A stretch of DNA of 64,000 bases from Phycisphaerae bacterium. GTDB taxonomy: Bacteria > Planctomycetota > Phycisphaerae > UBA1845. The notes under the pieces were generated by a model. It worked only from the letters and a program-made list of their open reading frames with translations, did not search any database and was not told where the DNA came from. Shown in pieces: positions 1-7,683 of the stretch. Position 1 is the stretch's first letter. Every line of letters starts with the position of its first letter. The stretch lies in NCBI GenBank assembly GCA_029260015.1, contig JAJDEB010000007.1, forward strand, positions 1-64,000. The letters run 5' to 3'. The translations under genes and the position numbers were made by a program.

Positions 1-46
1 GCAACGCAAAAGCGATCTGTTCCTCCGTGAATCTGGACTTCTTCAT
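1..46 (-). CDS. IS3-family transposase OrfA, N-terminal fragment (partial)
   Basis: Fifteen codons are visible before the window edge, reading MKKSRFTEEQIAFAL. This matches the opening of OrfA proteins of IS3-family elements, whose N-terminus is a helix-turn-helix DNA-binding domain (HTH_Tnp_1). The ATG is at 44-46 on the minus strand, with GGAGGA 7 to 8 nt upstream. In intact IS3 elements OrfA is expressed alone or joined to OrfB (DDE integrase) by programmed -1 frameshifting. Neither the rest of OrfA nor OrfB can be checked here. Confidence 0.75.
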   Translation of the reverse strand, partial: MKKSRFTEEQIAFAL

Positions 47-107
47 CAGCGTTCTCCTCCCGGCCGAAGGCCGGGTCTGATGACCGAAGTCTACCCGAAA
101 ACTCTCA
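1..107 (-). mobile_element. End of an IS3-family insertion sequence (cut by window edge)
   Basis: Read on the minus strand, an apparent terminal inverted repeat beginning TGAGAGTTTTCGGG (107 leftward) is followed by a GC-rich hairpin (GGCCTTCGGCC, 59-69), an SD-like GGAGGA and the first codons of an IS3-type orfA. That terminus, leader hairpin and orfA order is how many IS3-family elements begin. The rest of the element lies outside the window, so the second end, target duplication and intactness cannot be judged. The end lies about 60 bp from the 3' end of a tRNA-Val gene. Confidence 0.7.
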
Positions 108-169
108 TTTTGAATGGATCAAGATATGGGGAGAACGTCAACTACGAACTCAGCGAGACTTGGATCGAC

Positions 170-243
170 TGGGCGATGAGGGACTTGAACCCCCGACCTC
201 ACGGGTGTGATCCGTGCGCTCTAGCCAGCTGAGCTAATCGCCC
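170..243 (-). tRNA. tRNA-Val (anticodon CAC)
   Basis: The minus strand folds into a full cloverleaf. The acceptor stem is GGGCGAT with ATCGCCC, the D arm starts GCTCAG, and the anticodon stem CACGG/CCGTG carries the 7-nt loop ATCACAC. The variable loop is AGGTC and the T arm GGGGG-TTCAAGT-CCCTC. T33 is followed by CAC, which reads GUG valine codons. The discriminator is A (170) and no CCA is encoded. The loop bases A32 and C38 are a little unusual, but the fold is intact. Confidence 0.93.
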
Positions 244-359
244 GATTGTTGCAACTTACGCATAGTGCGTGGCAATATGTTGCAGCGGTCATTATCCGGC
301 TTCGCCGGCTGCGGTCAACCTGCATTGAATTGGCCCCTGCTTGATCTTTTCGGAAAAGC

Positions 360-1145
360 CTACAACGTTGGCGTTCTGCCGCCGTCTACCGGGATGTTGA
401 TTCCATTCACATACGATGCGGCTGGCGAGGCTAGGAATGCCACGACGTTGGCAACCTCTTGCGGGCTGCCGAAACGACCGGCTGGTATCTGACCGATGAA
501 CATCGCCTGGACGTCCTTGGCGTCCTTGCCGGTCTGCTTAGCCCGCGCGTTGATGACGTCATAGATTCTGGCAGTGTCGATAAATCCGGGCAACAGATTG
601 TTGACGGTAATGCCAAACGGTCCCAACTCGCCAGCCATCGTTTTCGCCCAACTGGCAACCGCCCCACGCGTTGTATTTGAAACACCAAGTCCCGGAATCG
701 GTACCTTCACCGACGTCGAGATGATGTTGATGATGCGGCCATACGATTCAGACTTCATCCCGGGCACAACCGCCTGCGTAAGTAATTGGTTGCAGACCAA
801 GTGTTGCGAAAACGCTTTGACGAAGTCTTCTGGCTTGGCCGCAAGTATCGGTCCACCGCCCGGACCACCGGTATTGTTGAGCAGGATGTGAATCGGACCG
901 CTGTCTTTAACATAAGACTGCACCTTGTCGCTGAGCGCATGGGGATCTGAAAAGTCCTGGCAGATTGCGGCGTGCGACTGTCCGCGCGAATCGTCCAACT
1001 CGTTGCGAACCGATTCGAGCGATTCGGGATTGCGGGCAACAAGCGTCACGTTGGCGCCGAGTGCGGCCAACCCGATGGCGCTCGCCTTACCCATGCCTTG
1101 CGTGCTGCCGCACACCAATGCTCGCTTGCCTGACAGATCAATCAT
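360..1145 (-). CDS. Short-chain dehydrogenase/reductase family protein, atypical active site
   Basis: A 261-residue SDR of classical length. The N-terminal nucleotide-binding motif GSTQGMG (residues 13-19) and the NNTGGP variant of NNAG near residue 90 show a Rossmann fold binding NAD(P)H. The C-terminus has the usual PVDGGRTP-like ending. Where classical SDRs carry catalytic Tyr-x3-Lys, this protein reads S-N-T-T-R, so both Tyr and Lys are replaced. The nearest general class is FabG-like 3-oxoacyl-ACP reductases, but the substitutions make a standard reductase activity doubtful. The ATG at 1145 has AAGGGG about 8 nt upstream. It stands alone, between the tRNA and a divergent PEP-CTERM gene. 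Confidence 0.85.
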   Translation of the reverse strand: MIDLSGKRALVCGSTQGMGKASAIGLAALGANVTLVARNPESLESVRNELDDSRGQSHAAICQDFSDPHALSDKVQSYVKDSGPIHILLNNTGGPGGGPILAAKPEDFVKAFSQHLVCNQLLTQAVVPGMKSESYGRIINIISTSVKVPIPGLGVSNTTRGAVASWAKTMAGELGPFGITVNNLLPGFIDTARIYDVINARAKQTGKDAKDVQAMFIGQIPAGRFGSPQEVANVVAFLASPAASYVNGINIPVDGGRTPTL

Positions 1146-1453
1146 TGTGTCGCCCCTTACCGAGTCAATTCTTACGTGACGGTCACCCGTCGACCACGCT
1201 TGCTATACGAGAAGTCCGCGCCTCACGCAAGACCGTCAGTCTCACGTTTGGACCGCGTGCCGAAGAGTTGGAAACCGCCACCTCACAATGCCATCCGGCA
1301 GCCCCTTCAATAAGACTGAACATATCCGCTTCCAGCCCGATTCAGGTTTCGATCTAACCGATAACACACGCTGAAGAAATGCACGGTTAGGACGTCAACC
1401 TGATCCGGTCTATCTAACGAAGGCCGGATGATCAATCGAGGGAGAGTCAAGAG
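1146..1453. other. Divergent intergenic region between the SDR and PEP-CTERM genes
   Basis: This 308-bp gap must hold the promoters of both flanking genes. The only structure seen is a weak inverted repeat ATCCGG/CCGGAT (1403-1408 and 1424-1429) with a 15-nt spacer, 25 to 50 bp before the PEP-CTERM start. GGGAGAG lies just upstream of that start codon. No convincing -35/-10 pair or extra gene was found. Confidence 0.5.
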
Positions 1454-2089
1454 ATGAACAAAACACTGCGCGCCCTGGTAGGTGCCATTTTCGTCGCGAT
1501 CATCGTCATCGCATCGAGTCCGCAAGTTGCTCAAGGATCCACGGTTAGCCTGCTCGGCTTCCAGGACTTTAGTGACGGTAAGTCGCCGATCTTTGCATTC
1601 GAGCTCGCAAATGCTGGTGCCGACGAGTCGTTTCCATTCGACGGTACGCTATTTGGCAGCGACATTCTGGACGACAGTCTCGGTTCATTTTCCTACACGC
1701 ACACGTTTGATCTAGCCGGTGAAACACCGACCGATGCCGAGTTGACCATCGGACTTATCGATCATGATTCGTTCGACACGACATTTCCAACCGACACGAT
1801 CGACCTTTACTTTGACGGTGTGAAGCAGCCCGACTCGTCGTTTGAAGGAATCTCGGCGCCGCCCTCTTCTGTTAGTGTGGTCAATGTTCCGGTACCGCTC
1901 AGTTTTATTATGGATGGCGAATTGGTTGTATACCTTGCTGCCGTCAGTCCAGGACCGGGCAACGATGGCAATGGCATCGCCGCAGATTTTTCAGAACTTG
2001 AAATCCGCGCGATTCCGGAACCGACCACGCTCGTAATGTTGGGGATCGGTGGTTTGGTCATCATGAGAAGGATCATCGTTCGAAACTAG
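1454..2089 (+). CDS. PEP-CTERM sorting-domain protein
   Basis: A 211-residue exported protein. Residues 1-28 form a signal peptide (basic MNKTLR start, hydrophobic core, AQG end). The middle is a Ser/Asp-rich beta-type region without a recognised catalytic motif. The C-terminus carries the PEP-CTERM tripartite signal: IPEPTT, a hydrophobic helix, then a basic MRRIIVRN tail. In characterised systems an exosortase cleaves this tail while delivering proteins to the extracellular or EPS-associated space. No exosortase is present in this window. The SD GGGAGAG precedes the ATG and a strong terminator follows, so it is probably monocistronic. Confidence 0.85.
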   Translation: MNKTLRALVGAIFVAIIVIASSPQVAQGSTVSLLGFQDFSDGKSPIFAFELANAGADESFPFDGTLFGSDILDDSLGSFSYTHTFDLAGETPTDAELTIGLIDHDSFDTTFPTDTIDLYFDGVKQPDSSFEGISAPPSSVSVVNVPVPLSFIMDGELVVYLAAVSPGPGNDGNGIAADFSELEIRAIPEPTTLVMLGIGGLVIMRRIIVRN

Positions 2090-2136
2090 CCACCACTTCC
2101 TTCTACAATTGCATTACCATTTACTACAAATCAATG

Positions 2137-2164
2137 GGTCGTCGAATTTCGGCGACCTTTTTTT
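2137..2164 (+). terminator. Rho-independent terminator after the PEP-CTERM gene
   Basis: An 8-bp stem (GGTCGTCG with CGGCGACC, one G-U pair) closes a 5-nt AATTT loop and is followed directly by seven T residues. It lies about 50 bp after the stop codon of the PEP-CTERM gene. Confidence 0.8.
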
Positions 2165-2274
2165 GCGCGCATATCCTCACACTTCAAAAACCGCAAGAAA
2201 CGTCAGGCATGAATTGCCAATGGGCAGTAAGCTTGTGAACGCTAATTGACAACATCGTTTCGGATGCCAACCGC

Positions 2275-3171
2275 ATGAAACGCACAACCAAGGAAGACTA
2301 TCAAGCCCGGATCTTGCGTGTGTTGGTTCACATTCAGAATTCGCTGGATGATGCCTTGTCATTGGAAGAACTGGCGTCGATTTCGTGCTTCTCGCCCTAC
2401 CATTTTCACCGCGTGTTCACCGGTATGGTTGGCGAATCGGTGATGCAGCACGTCAGGCGACTTCGACTGGAACGGGCTGCTATGCGATTGGTGCATACCG
2501 ATCAGGCAATCACGCACGTTGCATTTGATGCCGGGTACGAAGCGTTGGAGGCATTTAGTCGAGCGTTTCGATCGGCATTTGGGGTGCCACCGTCGGAATA
2601 TCGAGCCGGACGTAGACAAATGTTGATGCCGCTCGTTGAATCGGGCATCCACTTTTCGCCTGAATCACCCATCACACAATTCAAACCATTGACACTAGGA
2701 GCCAACACCATGGATGTACGCATTGAGAAACTCGAACCCAAGCGCGTAGCGTTTGTCCGCAACGTCGGACCATATCAGGATGCCGAAAACGCTTGGCAGA
2801 AACTAATGGGTTGGGCTGGTCCGCGCGGTCTCGTGGGTCTGGGCGTGACCTGCATCGGAATCGGCCATGATGATCCGGAAGTCACACCGCCCGACAAGAC
2901 GCGCTATGACGCCTGCATTTCGGTCGATGAGAACATTGAAGGCGAAGGGGAGGTCGGCGTGCAGGAGATTTCCGGGGGCAACTACGCCATCGTTCGCCAT
3001 AAGGGGCCGTACGAAAAACTCGCCCAAACCTATTGTGCGCTACTGGGGAAATGGCTGCCGGGCAGCGGTCACGAAATTCGCGATGCGCCGCCGTTTGAAG
3101 TGTACGTCAACAGCCCGCAGGACACGGTCCCTGAAGAATTAATAACCGACGTACACATTGCGATTTCCTAG
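2275..3171 (+). CDS. AraC-family regulator with C-terminal GyrI-like effector domain
   Basis: A 298-residue two-domain protein. Residues about 10-110 are an AraC/XylS DNA-binding domain with two helix-turn-helix units: LSLEELASISCFSPYHFHR, then the AITHVAFDAGYEALEAFSRA signature and an FGVPPSEYR end. Residues about 140-298 form a GyrI-like (SbmC/Rob-type) small-molecule-binding domain, starting DVRIEKLEPKRVAFVRNVGPY. The order, HTH first and GyrI-like second, is that of Rob and many multidrug-sensing activators. The ligand and targets are unknown. No obvious target gene is adjacent, and the next gene starts over 550 bp away. Confidence 0.9.
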   Translation: MKRTTKEDYQARILRVLVHIQNSLDDALSLEELASISCFSPYHFHRVFTGMVGESVMQHVRRLRLERAAMRLVHTDQAITHVAFDAGYEALEAFSRAFRSAFGVPPSEYRAGRRQMLMPLVESGIHFSPESPITQFKPLTLGANTMDVRIEKLEPKRVAFVRNVGPYQDAENAWQKLMGWAGPRGLVGLGVTCIGIGHDDPEVTPPDKTRYDACISVDENIEGEGEVGVQEISGGNYAIVRHKGPYEKLAQTYCALLGKWLPGSGHEIRDAPPFEVYVNSPQDTVPEELITDVHIAIS

Positions 3172-3221
3172 CATTGGGCTCGCGCAGAGTGCAGTACGCA
3201 AAAATGTATCACGTAAAAAGT

Positions 3222-3263
3222 ACTGGGAACGCTATCCGTAATTAGCAGGATCGCGTTCCCAGT
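3222..3263. repeat. Long inverted repeat, possible transcription terminator
   Basis: Arms of 16 bp (ACTGGGAACGCTATCC with GGATCGCGTTCCCAGT, one mismatch) flank a 10-nt loop. It lies 50 bp after the AraC-type gene. No T-tract follows on the + strand. On the - strand the hairpin is followed by CTTTTT, so it could terminate transcription from the right, although no minus-strand gene lies nearby on that side. It could instead be a degenerate mobile palindrome. Confidence 0.45.
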
Positions 3264-3378
3264 CTGTGTAGTCCATTCGATTCAATCTGTTTTGTTTGAA
3301 ACGCACCTCCTTTGAATTTGTTAACTCAAAGACCAGTTGACGCAAATTGAAGCATACTTCAATTCCAAATTGAGCCGG

Positions 3379-3418
3379 TCTGGCGTCTGCAAGAAGTTTC
3401 TGGCGTCTGCAAGAAGTT
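3379..3418. repeat. Perfect 20-bp tandem duplication
   Basis: The unit TCTGGCGTCTGCAAGAAGTT occurs twice head to tail without a mismatch. It is non-coding. It may be a recent slippage duplication or a paired binding site upstream of the ECF sigma gene. Confidence 0.8.
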
Positions 3419-3547
3419 AAGGACACTGGAATGTGAGACACATACCTTCCGCAGACAACCGCACCAACCCGTCATATCTCAATCAAATCTCAAGACAGCC
3501 GAACTCAAGACTGCCCGAACTCAAGATGCGAGCTCGCTTAAAGATGT

Positions 3548-3577
3548 TTGGCTCGCCATCATTTGTCCGACTATAAT
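3548..3577 (+). promoter_or_regulatory. Candidate sigma-70-like promoter for the ECF sigma/kinase pair
   Basis: TTGGCT (3548-3553, 4 of 6 to TTGACA) and a perfect TATAAT (3572-3577) are separated by 18 bp. It would give a 5' leader of about 140 nt before the ATG at 3727. This is the best promoter match upstream of the sigma gene. It is inferred by eye only. Confidence 0.4.
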
Positions 3578-3726
3578 CTTCATCAGAGTCGAATTCGTCT
3601 TGATACCGCAATCGATTCAAGACAACGCCCGCTGACGAATCCGACTTGCCGACACTTATATGTTGTGCCGGGTCGCCCATAACTAAACCAGTTTCTGCAT
3701 TTTTCTCGGGAATCCCGCATAAAAGC

Positions 3727-4329
3727 ATGTTTACGACGGTTTCATTCCTGGTCACCCGCCTTCCCGAGCTCAATAATCGCCGGGCATGGGAGACGTTTGA
3801 AGCCCGATACTCGCCCATGTTGCAGCGATATTTTATTAAATCCGGTTGCAATTCAGACGTCGCCCGTGATCTTGCTCAAGACGCCATCCAACGGGCTGCG
3901 ACGGGTTTGCGAGAGGGTCGCTTCGAGAAGTCGTCGGGGCGGTTGCGCGATTGGATCGGTGGCATCGCCCGCAACGTTGTTCGCAACCATCGCAGACGGG
4001 CAGCGAATCGATCCAGCGCTCAACCCCAAACAGGATTCTGGTCGGAACAGGAAGACCCCAGCGCTCAGGAAGAATTGCATCGCTCAGACGAACAATTCGA
4101 CGCGCTTTGGGTCAGACATCGCCTGTCCTCTTTGCTGCGGGTTGCATCTACTAACTTCAGCACCAAAGACATGCGTTGCTACTTTCTCGTCGAAGTGCGC
4201 GGCCTTCCGATAAGAGTTGTTGCGAAGCGAATCGGGATCAGCGAAACCTCTGTCTTTCAAAAACGACGTAGCGTTGCCAACTGGTTGCTGGCGATGGGAC
4301 CGCGTTTCATTTCGCAATGGGAAAAGTAA
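3727..4329 (+). CDS. ECF-type RNA polymerase sigma factor (Planctomycete kinase-associated group)
   Basis: A 200-residue sigma-70-family protein with region 2 (WETFEARYSPML through RDLAQDAIQRA and LRDWIGGIARNVVRNHRRR, about residues 15-100) and region 4 with a helix-turn-helix (RVVAKRIGISETSVFQKRR, about 165-185). The two are joined by an acidic linker. The ATG at 3727 was preferred to an upstream start at 3646 because homology begins at RLPELNNRRAWETF, but its SD is poor. The next gene encodes a Ser/Thr kinase whose N-terminus carries a zinc-binding anti-sigma-like motif, so this pair probably forms one signalling unit. It would redirect RNA polymerase to an unknown regulon. Confidence 0.85.
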   Translation: MFTTVSFLVTRLPELNNRRAWETFEARYSPMLQRYFIKSGCNSDVARDLAQDAIQRAATGLREGRFEKSSGRLRDWIGGIARNVVRNHRRRAANRSSAQPQTGFWSEQEDPSAQEELHRSDEQFDALWVRHRLSSLLRVASTNFSTKDMRCYFLVEVRGLPIRVVAKRIGISETSVFQKRRSVANWLLAMGPRFISQWEK

Positions 4330-4393
4330 TTCTGCCAATGAAGACCGCCGCCAACACTTCGCGAAATGCAGCATTGCAAAAGGCGCACCACTG

Positions 4394-5812
4394 ATGGACG
4401 GATGCCTCAACGAGCTTGAAATTTTCCAGGTATACCGCGAAGAGCAGGATGATGCTGCAGCGCGCAAGTCGCTGCGTCATGTGCTTTCATGCGAACTTTG
4501 CTATGACCAGTGGAAGCGATTCTTAATCGATGAAAAAGTGGCGTCAAGCATTCGATTCGCGGTCGCTGGAAACGTTGAAGGTGCCAATGAAGCGCCCGGA
4601 CTCAGCGAAGCGATCGAACTTCCCGAGAATCTGTTCATCCCCGGGTTCAAACTGCGTGGCGATTTTATCGAAAGCGGTCAGTCGAGAGTCTATCGCGCCA
4701 TTCACGAAGCCAGCGGCGAAGAGGTGGCGATCAAGGTGTTTTACAATTCACCCTTAAATGAAGGGGGAAACATACGCTTTTCTCGCGAGATTCGCTCACT
4801 TGCTCGGCTGCGGCATCCTCACGTTATTCCCATTCGCTCGGAAGGCGAAGTCTTCGGCCATGCCTATTTCGTGACTCCCTGGATTGAGGGTCTTCCGCTG
4901 CATGAGTACGTCAAGCAAAACAGAATTTCGATCAACAACCGACTGAAGATTCTAGAGAATGTTTGCAGCGCAGTGAGCCACGCACATAAGCGCGGTGTCA
5001 TGCATCTGGACTTGAAGCCCAGCAATGTCTTGATGGATTCGACGGGCGACCCGGTGGTCCTCGATTTCGGATTGGCCCGACTCATTGAAGTTGGCCCGTC
5101 GGATTCTCAGTCAACGTTGGTCGGTGTCGCCGGCACTCCGGCATACATGGCCCCAGAGCAAGTGACCGATCGTGGTTCTGTCGACACGCGGACCGACGTA
5201 TTTATGTTGGGCATCCTCATGTACGAAGTGCTTGCGCTGAAGCGCGCTCGCCCCGCACCGGATACGGCATCCAACGTCAACGATTTGGATCTCGCGCTTA
5301 AAGCGCCGACTCCCATTCGACAAGTCGCTCCAAAGGTCAGTTCCGAATTGGCTGCGATCGTGACAAAAGCCGCCAACCTGAATCATCTTGAACGCTATCA
5401 ATCCGTCGAAGCGCTTTTACTGGACATCCAAGCGCTCAAACGAGGCAAACCCATTTCGGCGATGTCCGATTCCTGGTTCTACCGATTCCGGAAATTCAGT
5501 TCCCGGAACCTCGCGTACATCGGAGGAGCAATCTCTGTTGCGCTCATCCTGCTGATCGCGGTGGGCGTCAGTCGAACGACCCAGCAGTTTGCCGAGGAGG
5601 CGTATGGCCGAGCCACACAAGTCACTCAGCGGGTTATTCGAGAACGCGAAAGGATTCTGGATCGACGACTCAGCATCGTCTGCCAGGAATTGGCAGATGC
5701 CTATCTGCGATTGGGTGAAACCGAAAAAGCGGAAATCTACGCGGACCAAGCCGAAAGAGCCCGGTTTCGCTCTCAATTGGGAACGGACGAATCAGAGCAA
5801 AGCAACCCATGA
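4394..5812 (+). CDS. Membrane Ser/Thr protein kinase with N-terminal anti-sigma-like zinc motif
   Basis: A 472-residue protein. Residues 29-36 read H-V-L-S-C-E-L-C, the H-x3-C-x2-C pattern of zinc-containing anti-sigma (ZAS) domains. Residues about 85-345 are a Hanks-type kinase: glycine loop GQSRVYRA, lysine in VAIKVF, catalytic loop HLDLKPSN, DFG, and APE in MAPEQV. All key residues are present. A single membrane helix (about 380-400, IGGAISVALILLIAVGV) follows, then a short helical, possibly TPR-like tail. The open frame extends upstream to 4217, inside the sigma gene, but ATG 4394 gives the conserved start. The 64-bp gap to the sigma gene suggests co-transcription. The kinase domain should face the cytoplasm. 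Confidence 0.9.
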   Translation: MDGCLNELEIFQVYREEQDDAAARKSLRHVLSCELCYDQWKRFLIDEKVASSIRFAVAGNVEGANEAPGLSEAIELPENLFIPGFKLRGDFIESGQSRVYRAIHEASGEEVAIKVFYNSPLNEGGNIRFSREIRSLARLRHPHVIPIRSEGEVFGHAYFVTPWIEGLPLHEYVKQNRISINNRLKILENVCSAVSHAHKRGVMHLDLKPSNVLMDSTGDPVVLDFGLARLIEVGPSDSQSTLVGVAGTPAYMAPEQVTDRGSVDTRTDVFMLGILMYEVLALKRARPAPDTASNVNDLDLALKAPTPIRQVAPKVSSELAAIVTKAANLNHLERYQSVEALLLDIQALKRGKPISAMSDSWFYRFRKFSSRNLAYIGGAISVALILLIAVGVSRTTQQFAEEAYGRATQVTQRVIRERERILDRRLSIVCQELADAYLRLGETEKAEIYADQAERARFRSQLGTDESEQSNP

Positions 5813-6096
5813 CAGCCTGAGCCATAGGGCCGGTACAGACATAACTTCTTCAATAACAATAGTTTACATATAGTACTACCGCTGCTGGGCCAATCCAGGA
5901 CCGCCCCATCCCTCGACTTTGTGAAAAAATTCTCGTAGTCTCTTGCATTGCTATGAGCCGAAATTAAAGTGCATTCGAAAGCATGCACCGTTATTGCCAG
6001 GTTCGCCGGCGTGCGAATCAGCCGACCCCCGTCTTGGGTCCGATTGAATGCATTCCGGAGCGTATGCGAAACATTTGCCTCATTACGGAAAGGCCA

Positions 6097-6525
6097 ATGC
6101 ATATTCTTGCCATCACCAACGAGATGCAGCCGTACGCGTCCATTCTGTTCGTGATCGGCGTGGCTGTCGCGATGGCGACGGTGATATTGATCCTCACCCA
6201 CATCATTGGCCCCAAGCGCAAGGGCGAGCGCAAAGACGAATCGTACGAATCCGGCATGCCACCCATCGCCGACGCCCGCCGACGATTTAATGTGCGCTTC
6301 TATATTGTCGCATTGCTGTTTCTGCTCTTTGATGTTGAAGTGGTCATCTTGTGGCCGTGGGCTCTCGTGTTTCACGATGCTGCGGTTGCAGAAAATACCG
6401 GCATGGCGACGGGCGGGATGCTCGGTGCAGGATACCTGCTGCTGGGGGCTGGCTTCTTCTTCGCCCTGCTGCTGGTCGGATACGTCTATGAATGGCGGAA
6501 AGGGGTGTTTGAATGGGATCAATAA
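6097..6525 (+). CDS. nuoA: NADH-quinone oxidoreductase subunit A
   Basis: A 142-residue membrane subunit of respiratory complex I, with three transmembrane helices (about 12-35, 65-90, 105-130). The conserved loop motif is present as [17 protein letters not shown], followed by [20 protein letters not shown]. The frame is open back to 5983, but ATG 6097 is chosen because GGAAAGG lies 4 nt upstream and homology starts there. It is the first gene of a 14-gene nuo operon. Its end overlaps nuoB by 13 bp, which implies translational coupling. NuoA sits near the quinone site and the start of the membrane arm. Confidence 0.95.
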   Translation: MHILAITNEMQPYASILFVIGVAVAMATVILILTHIIGPKRKGERKDESYESGMPPIADARRRFNVRFYIVALLFLLFDVEVVILWPWALVFHDAAVAENTGMATGGMLGAGYLLLGAGFFFALLLVGYVYEWRKGVFEWDQ

Positions 6526-7121
6526 AAGCCGAAACCGCCCCTCACATGGCCTCCAAGGAAGACGTCCTCACCACGCGGTTGGATCATCTGGTCGGGCTGC
6601 TGCGTGAGCGTACGGTCAACTGGTCGCGCAAGAATTCGCTTTGGCCGATGCCATTTGCGACCGCATGTTGCGGGATCGAATTGATGGCCACCGGCGCGAG
6701 TCGATACGACATCGCCCGATTCGGTGCGGAGGCGATGCGCTTCACCCCGAGGCAGTGCGATTTGATGATTTGCGCCGGGCGCGTCGCGATTAAAATGATG
6801 CCGGTGCTGCAACGTATTTATATGCAAATGACCGAACCCAAATGGGTCATCAGTATGGGCGCGTGTGCGAGCACTGGCGGCGTGTTTGACACTTACGCGG
6901 TGATACAGGGAATCGATCAGTTCATGCCAGTCGATGTTTATGTTCCCGGATGTCCACCGCGACCTGAGACGCTGCTCGAAGGTGTGATGGCGATCCAACG
7001 CATCGTCGAGAAAGACGGCGTGAAGCCGAGCACAGAACGTGGTGGTGGCAAGGGCATGCAGATGATGGCCTCCGCCCCAGCAGACTTGGTTCAAGTTTCG
7101 CTTCCTTCGGATAGGAACTAA
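6513..7121 (+). CDS. nuoB: NADH-quinone oxidoreductase subunit B (N2 cluster)
   Basis: A 202-residue hydrophilic subunit that carries the terminal 4Fe-4S cluster N2, next to the quinone pocket. The tandem cysteines are in FATACCGIE, with further ligands in MGACAS and VPGCPPRPE, so all four expected cysteines are present. [18 protein letters not shown] is a family signature. AAGGGG lies about 8 nt before the ATG, inside the end of nuoA. The C-terminal 30 residues are Gly/Met-rich and poorly conserved. Confidence 0.97.
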   Translation: MGSIKAETAPHMASKEDVLTTRLDHLVGLLRERTVNWSRKNSLWPMPFATACCGIELMATGASRYDIARFGAEAMRFTPRQCDLMICAGRVAIKMMPVLQRIYMQMTEPKWVISMGACASTGGVFDTYAVIQGIDQFMPVDVYVPGCPPRPETLLEGVMAIQRIVEKDGVKPSTERGGGKGMQMMASAPADLVQVSLPSDRN

Positions 7122-7123
7122 CG

Positions 7124-7663
7124 TTGAATCCTCACGACGTGACCGATGTGCTGGCTGCCTTGAAGGATGCGTTTGCGTCGATCGACTTCACTCCGCGCCC
7201 GCTTATCAAAAAAGCGAACGCAGACGATGAACAGATCTGCATCAGAATCGCGCCGGACAAATTGATCGACGTGATGACGTTTTTCAAGACAGATGACCGA
7301 TGCCAGTTCAATCAGCTTTGCGATTTGACTTGTGTCGATTATCTCGATTTCCCCGATGCGACCGATCGATATGGCATTACTTATTCATTGCTTTCGATTG
7401 ATTTGGGGCACCGCATCTGGGCGAAGTGTTTTGTGAATGATCCGAATCCGGAATTGCCTTCGGTCACTTCGGTGTGGCGCGGGGCGAATTGGCTGGAGCG
7501 TGAGGTCTGGGATCTGTTTGGCGTGAAGTTCACCGGGCATCCCGACTTGCGGCGCATCGTGACATGGGAAGGGTTTGGCGCTCATCCGTTGCGCAAGGAT
7601 TATCCGTTGCGCGGCATTGGCGAACGTGAAAACTACACAAAACTGACGCGCGACAGTGCATAG
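7124..7663 (+). CDS. nuoC: NADH-quinone oxidoreductase subunit C (30 kDa type)
   Basis: A 179-residue subunit that docks NuoB/NuoD in the peripheral arm. The family signature EREVWDLFGVKFTGHPDLRR and the ending HPLRKDYPLRG are intact. It is separate from NuoD, not fused as in Escherichia coli. The start is TTG at 7124, two bases after the nuoB stop, with a modest ATAGGAAC upstream. No ATG in the right frame would keep the conserved N-terminus. Confidence 0.95.
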   Translation: MNPHDVTDVLAALKDAFASIDFTPRPLIKKANADDEQICIRIAPDKLIDVMTFFKTDDRCQFNQLCDLTCVDYLDFPDATDRYGITYSLLSIDLGHRIWAKCFVNDPNPELPSVTSVWRGANWLEREVWDLFGVKFTGHPDLRRIVTWEGFGAHPLRKDYPLRGIGERENYTKLTRDSA

Positions 7664-7683
7664 AACGAATCAATAACTTATTA

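Larger units (their letters stand above)
3172..3726. other. Intergenic region with hairpin, tandem repeat and a candidate promoter
   Basis: This 555-bp stretch between the AraC and ECF sigma genes holds a long inverted repeat (3222-3263), a perfect 20-bp tandem duplication (3379-3418) and a second short echo (CGAACTCAAGA twice, about 3500-3525). A sigma-70-like promoter candidate sits at 3548-3577. No coding sequence is convincing. The in-frame extension of the sigma gene upstream to 3646 lacks conserved sequence. Confidence 0.5.

Noticed and set aside
296..313. Palindrome CCGGCTTCGCCGG next to the tRNA gene
   Set aside because: Five-base stem without a T-tract, too short to call as a terminator or repeat element.
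5869..5874. TATAGT as a nuo operon promoter
   Set aside because: The -35 position (TTCTTC) is poor, and other AT-rich candidates exist in the 284-bp leader, so no site can be chosen.
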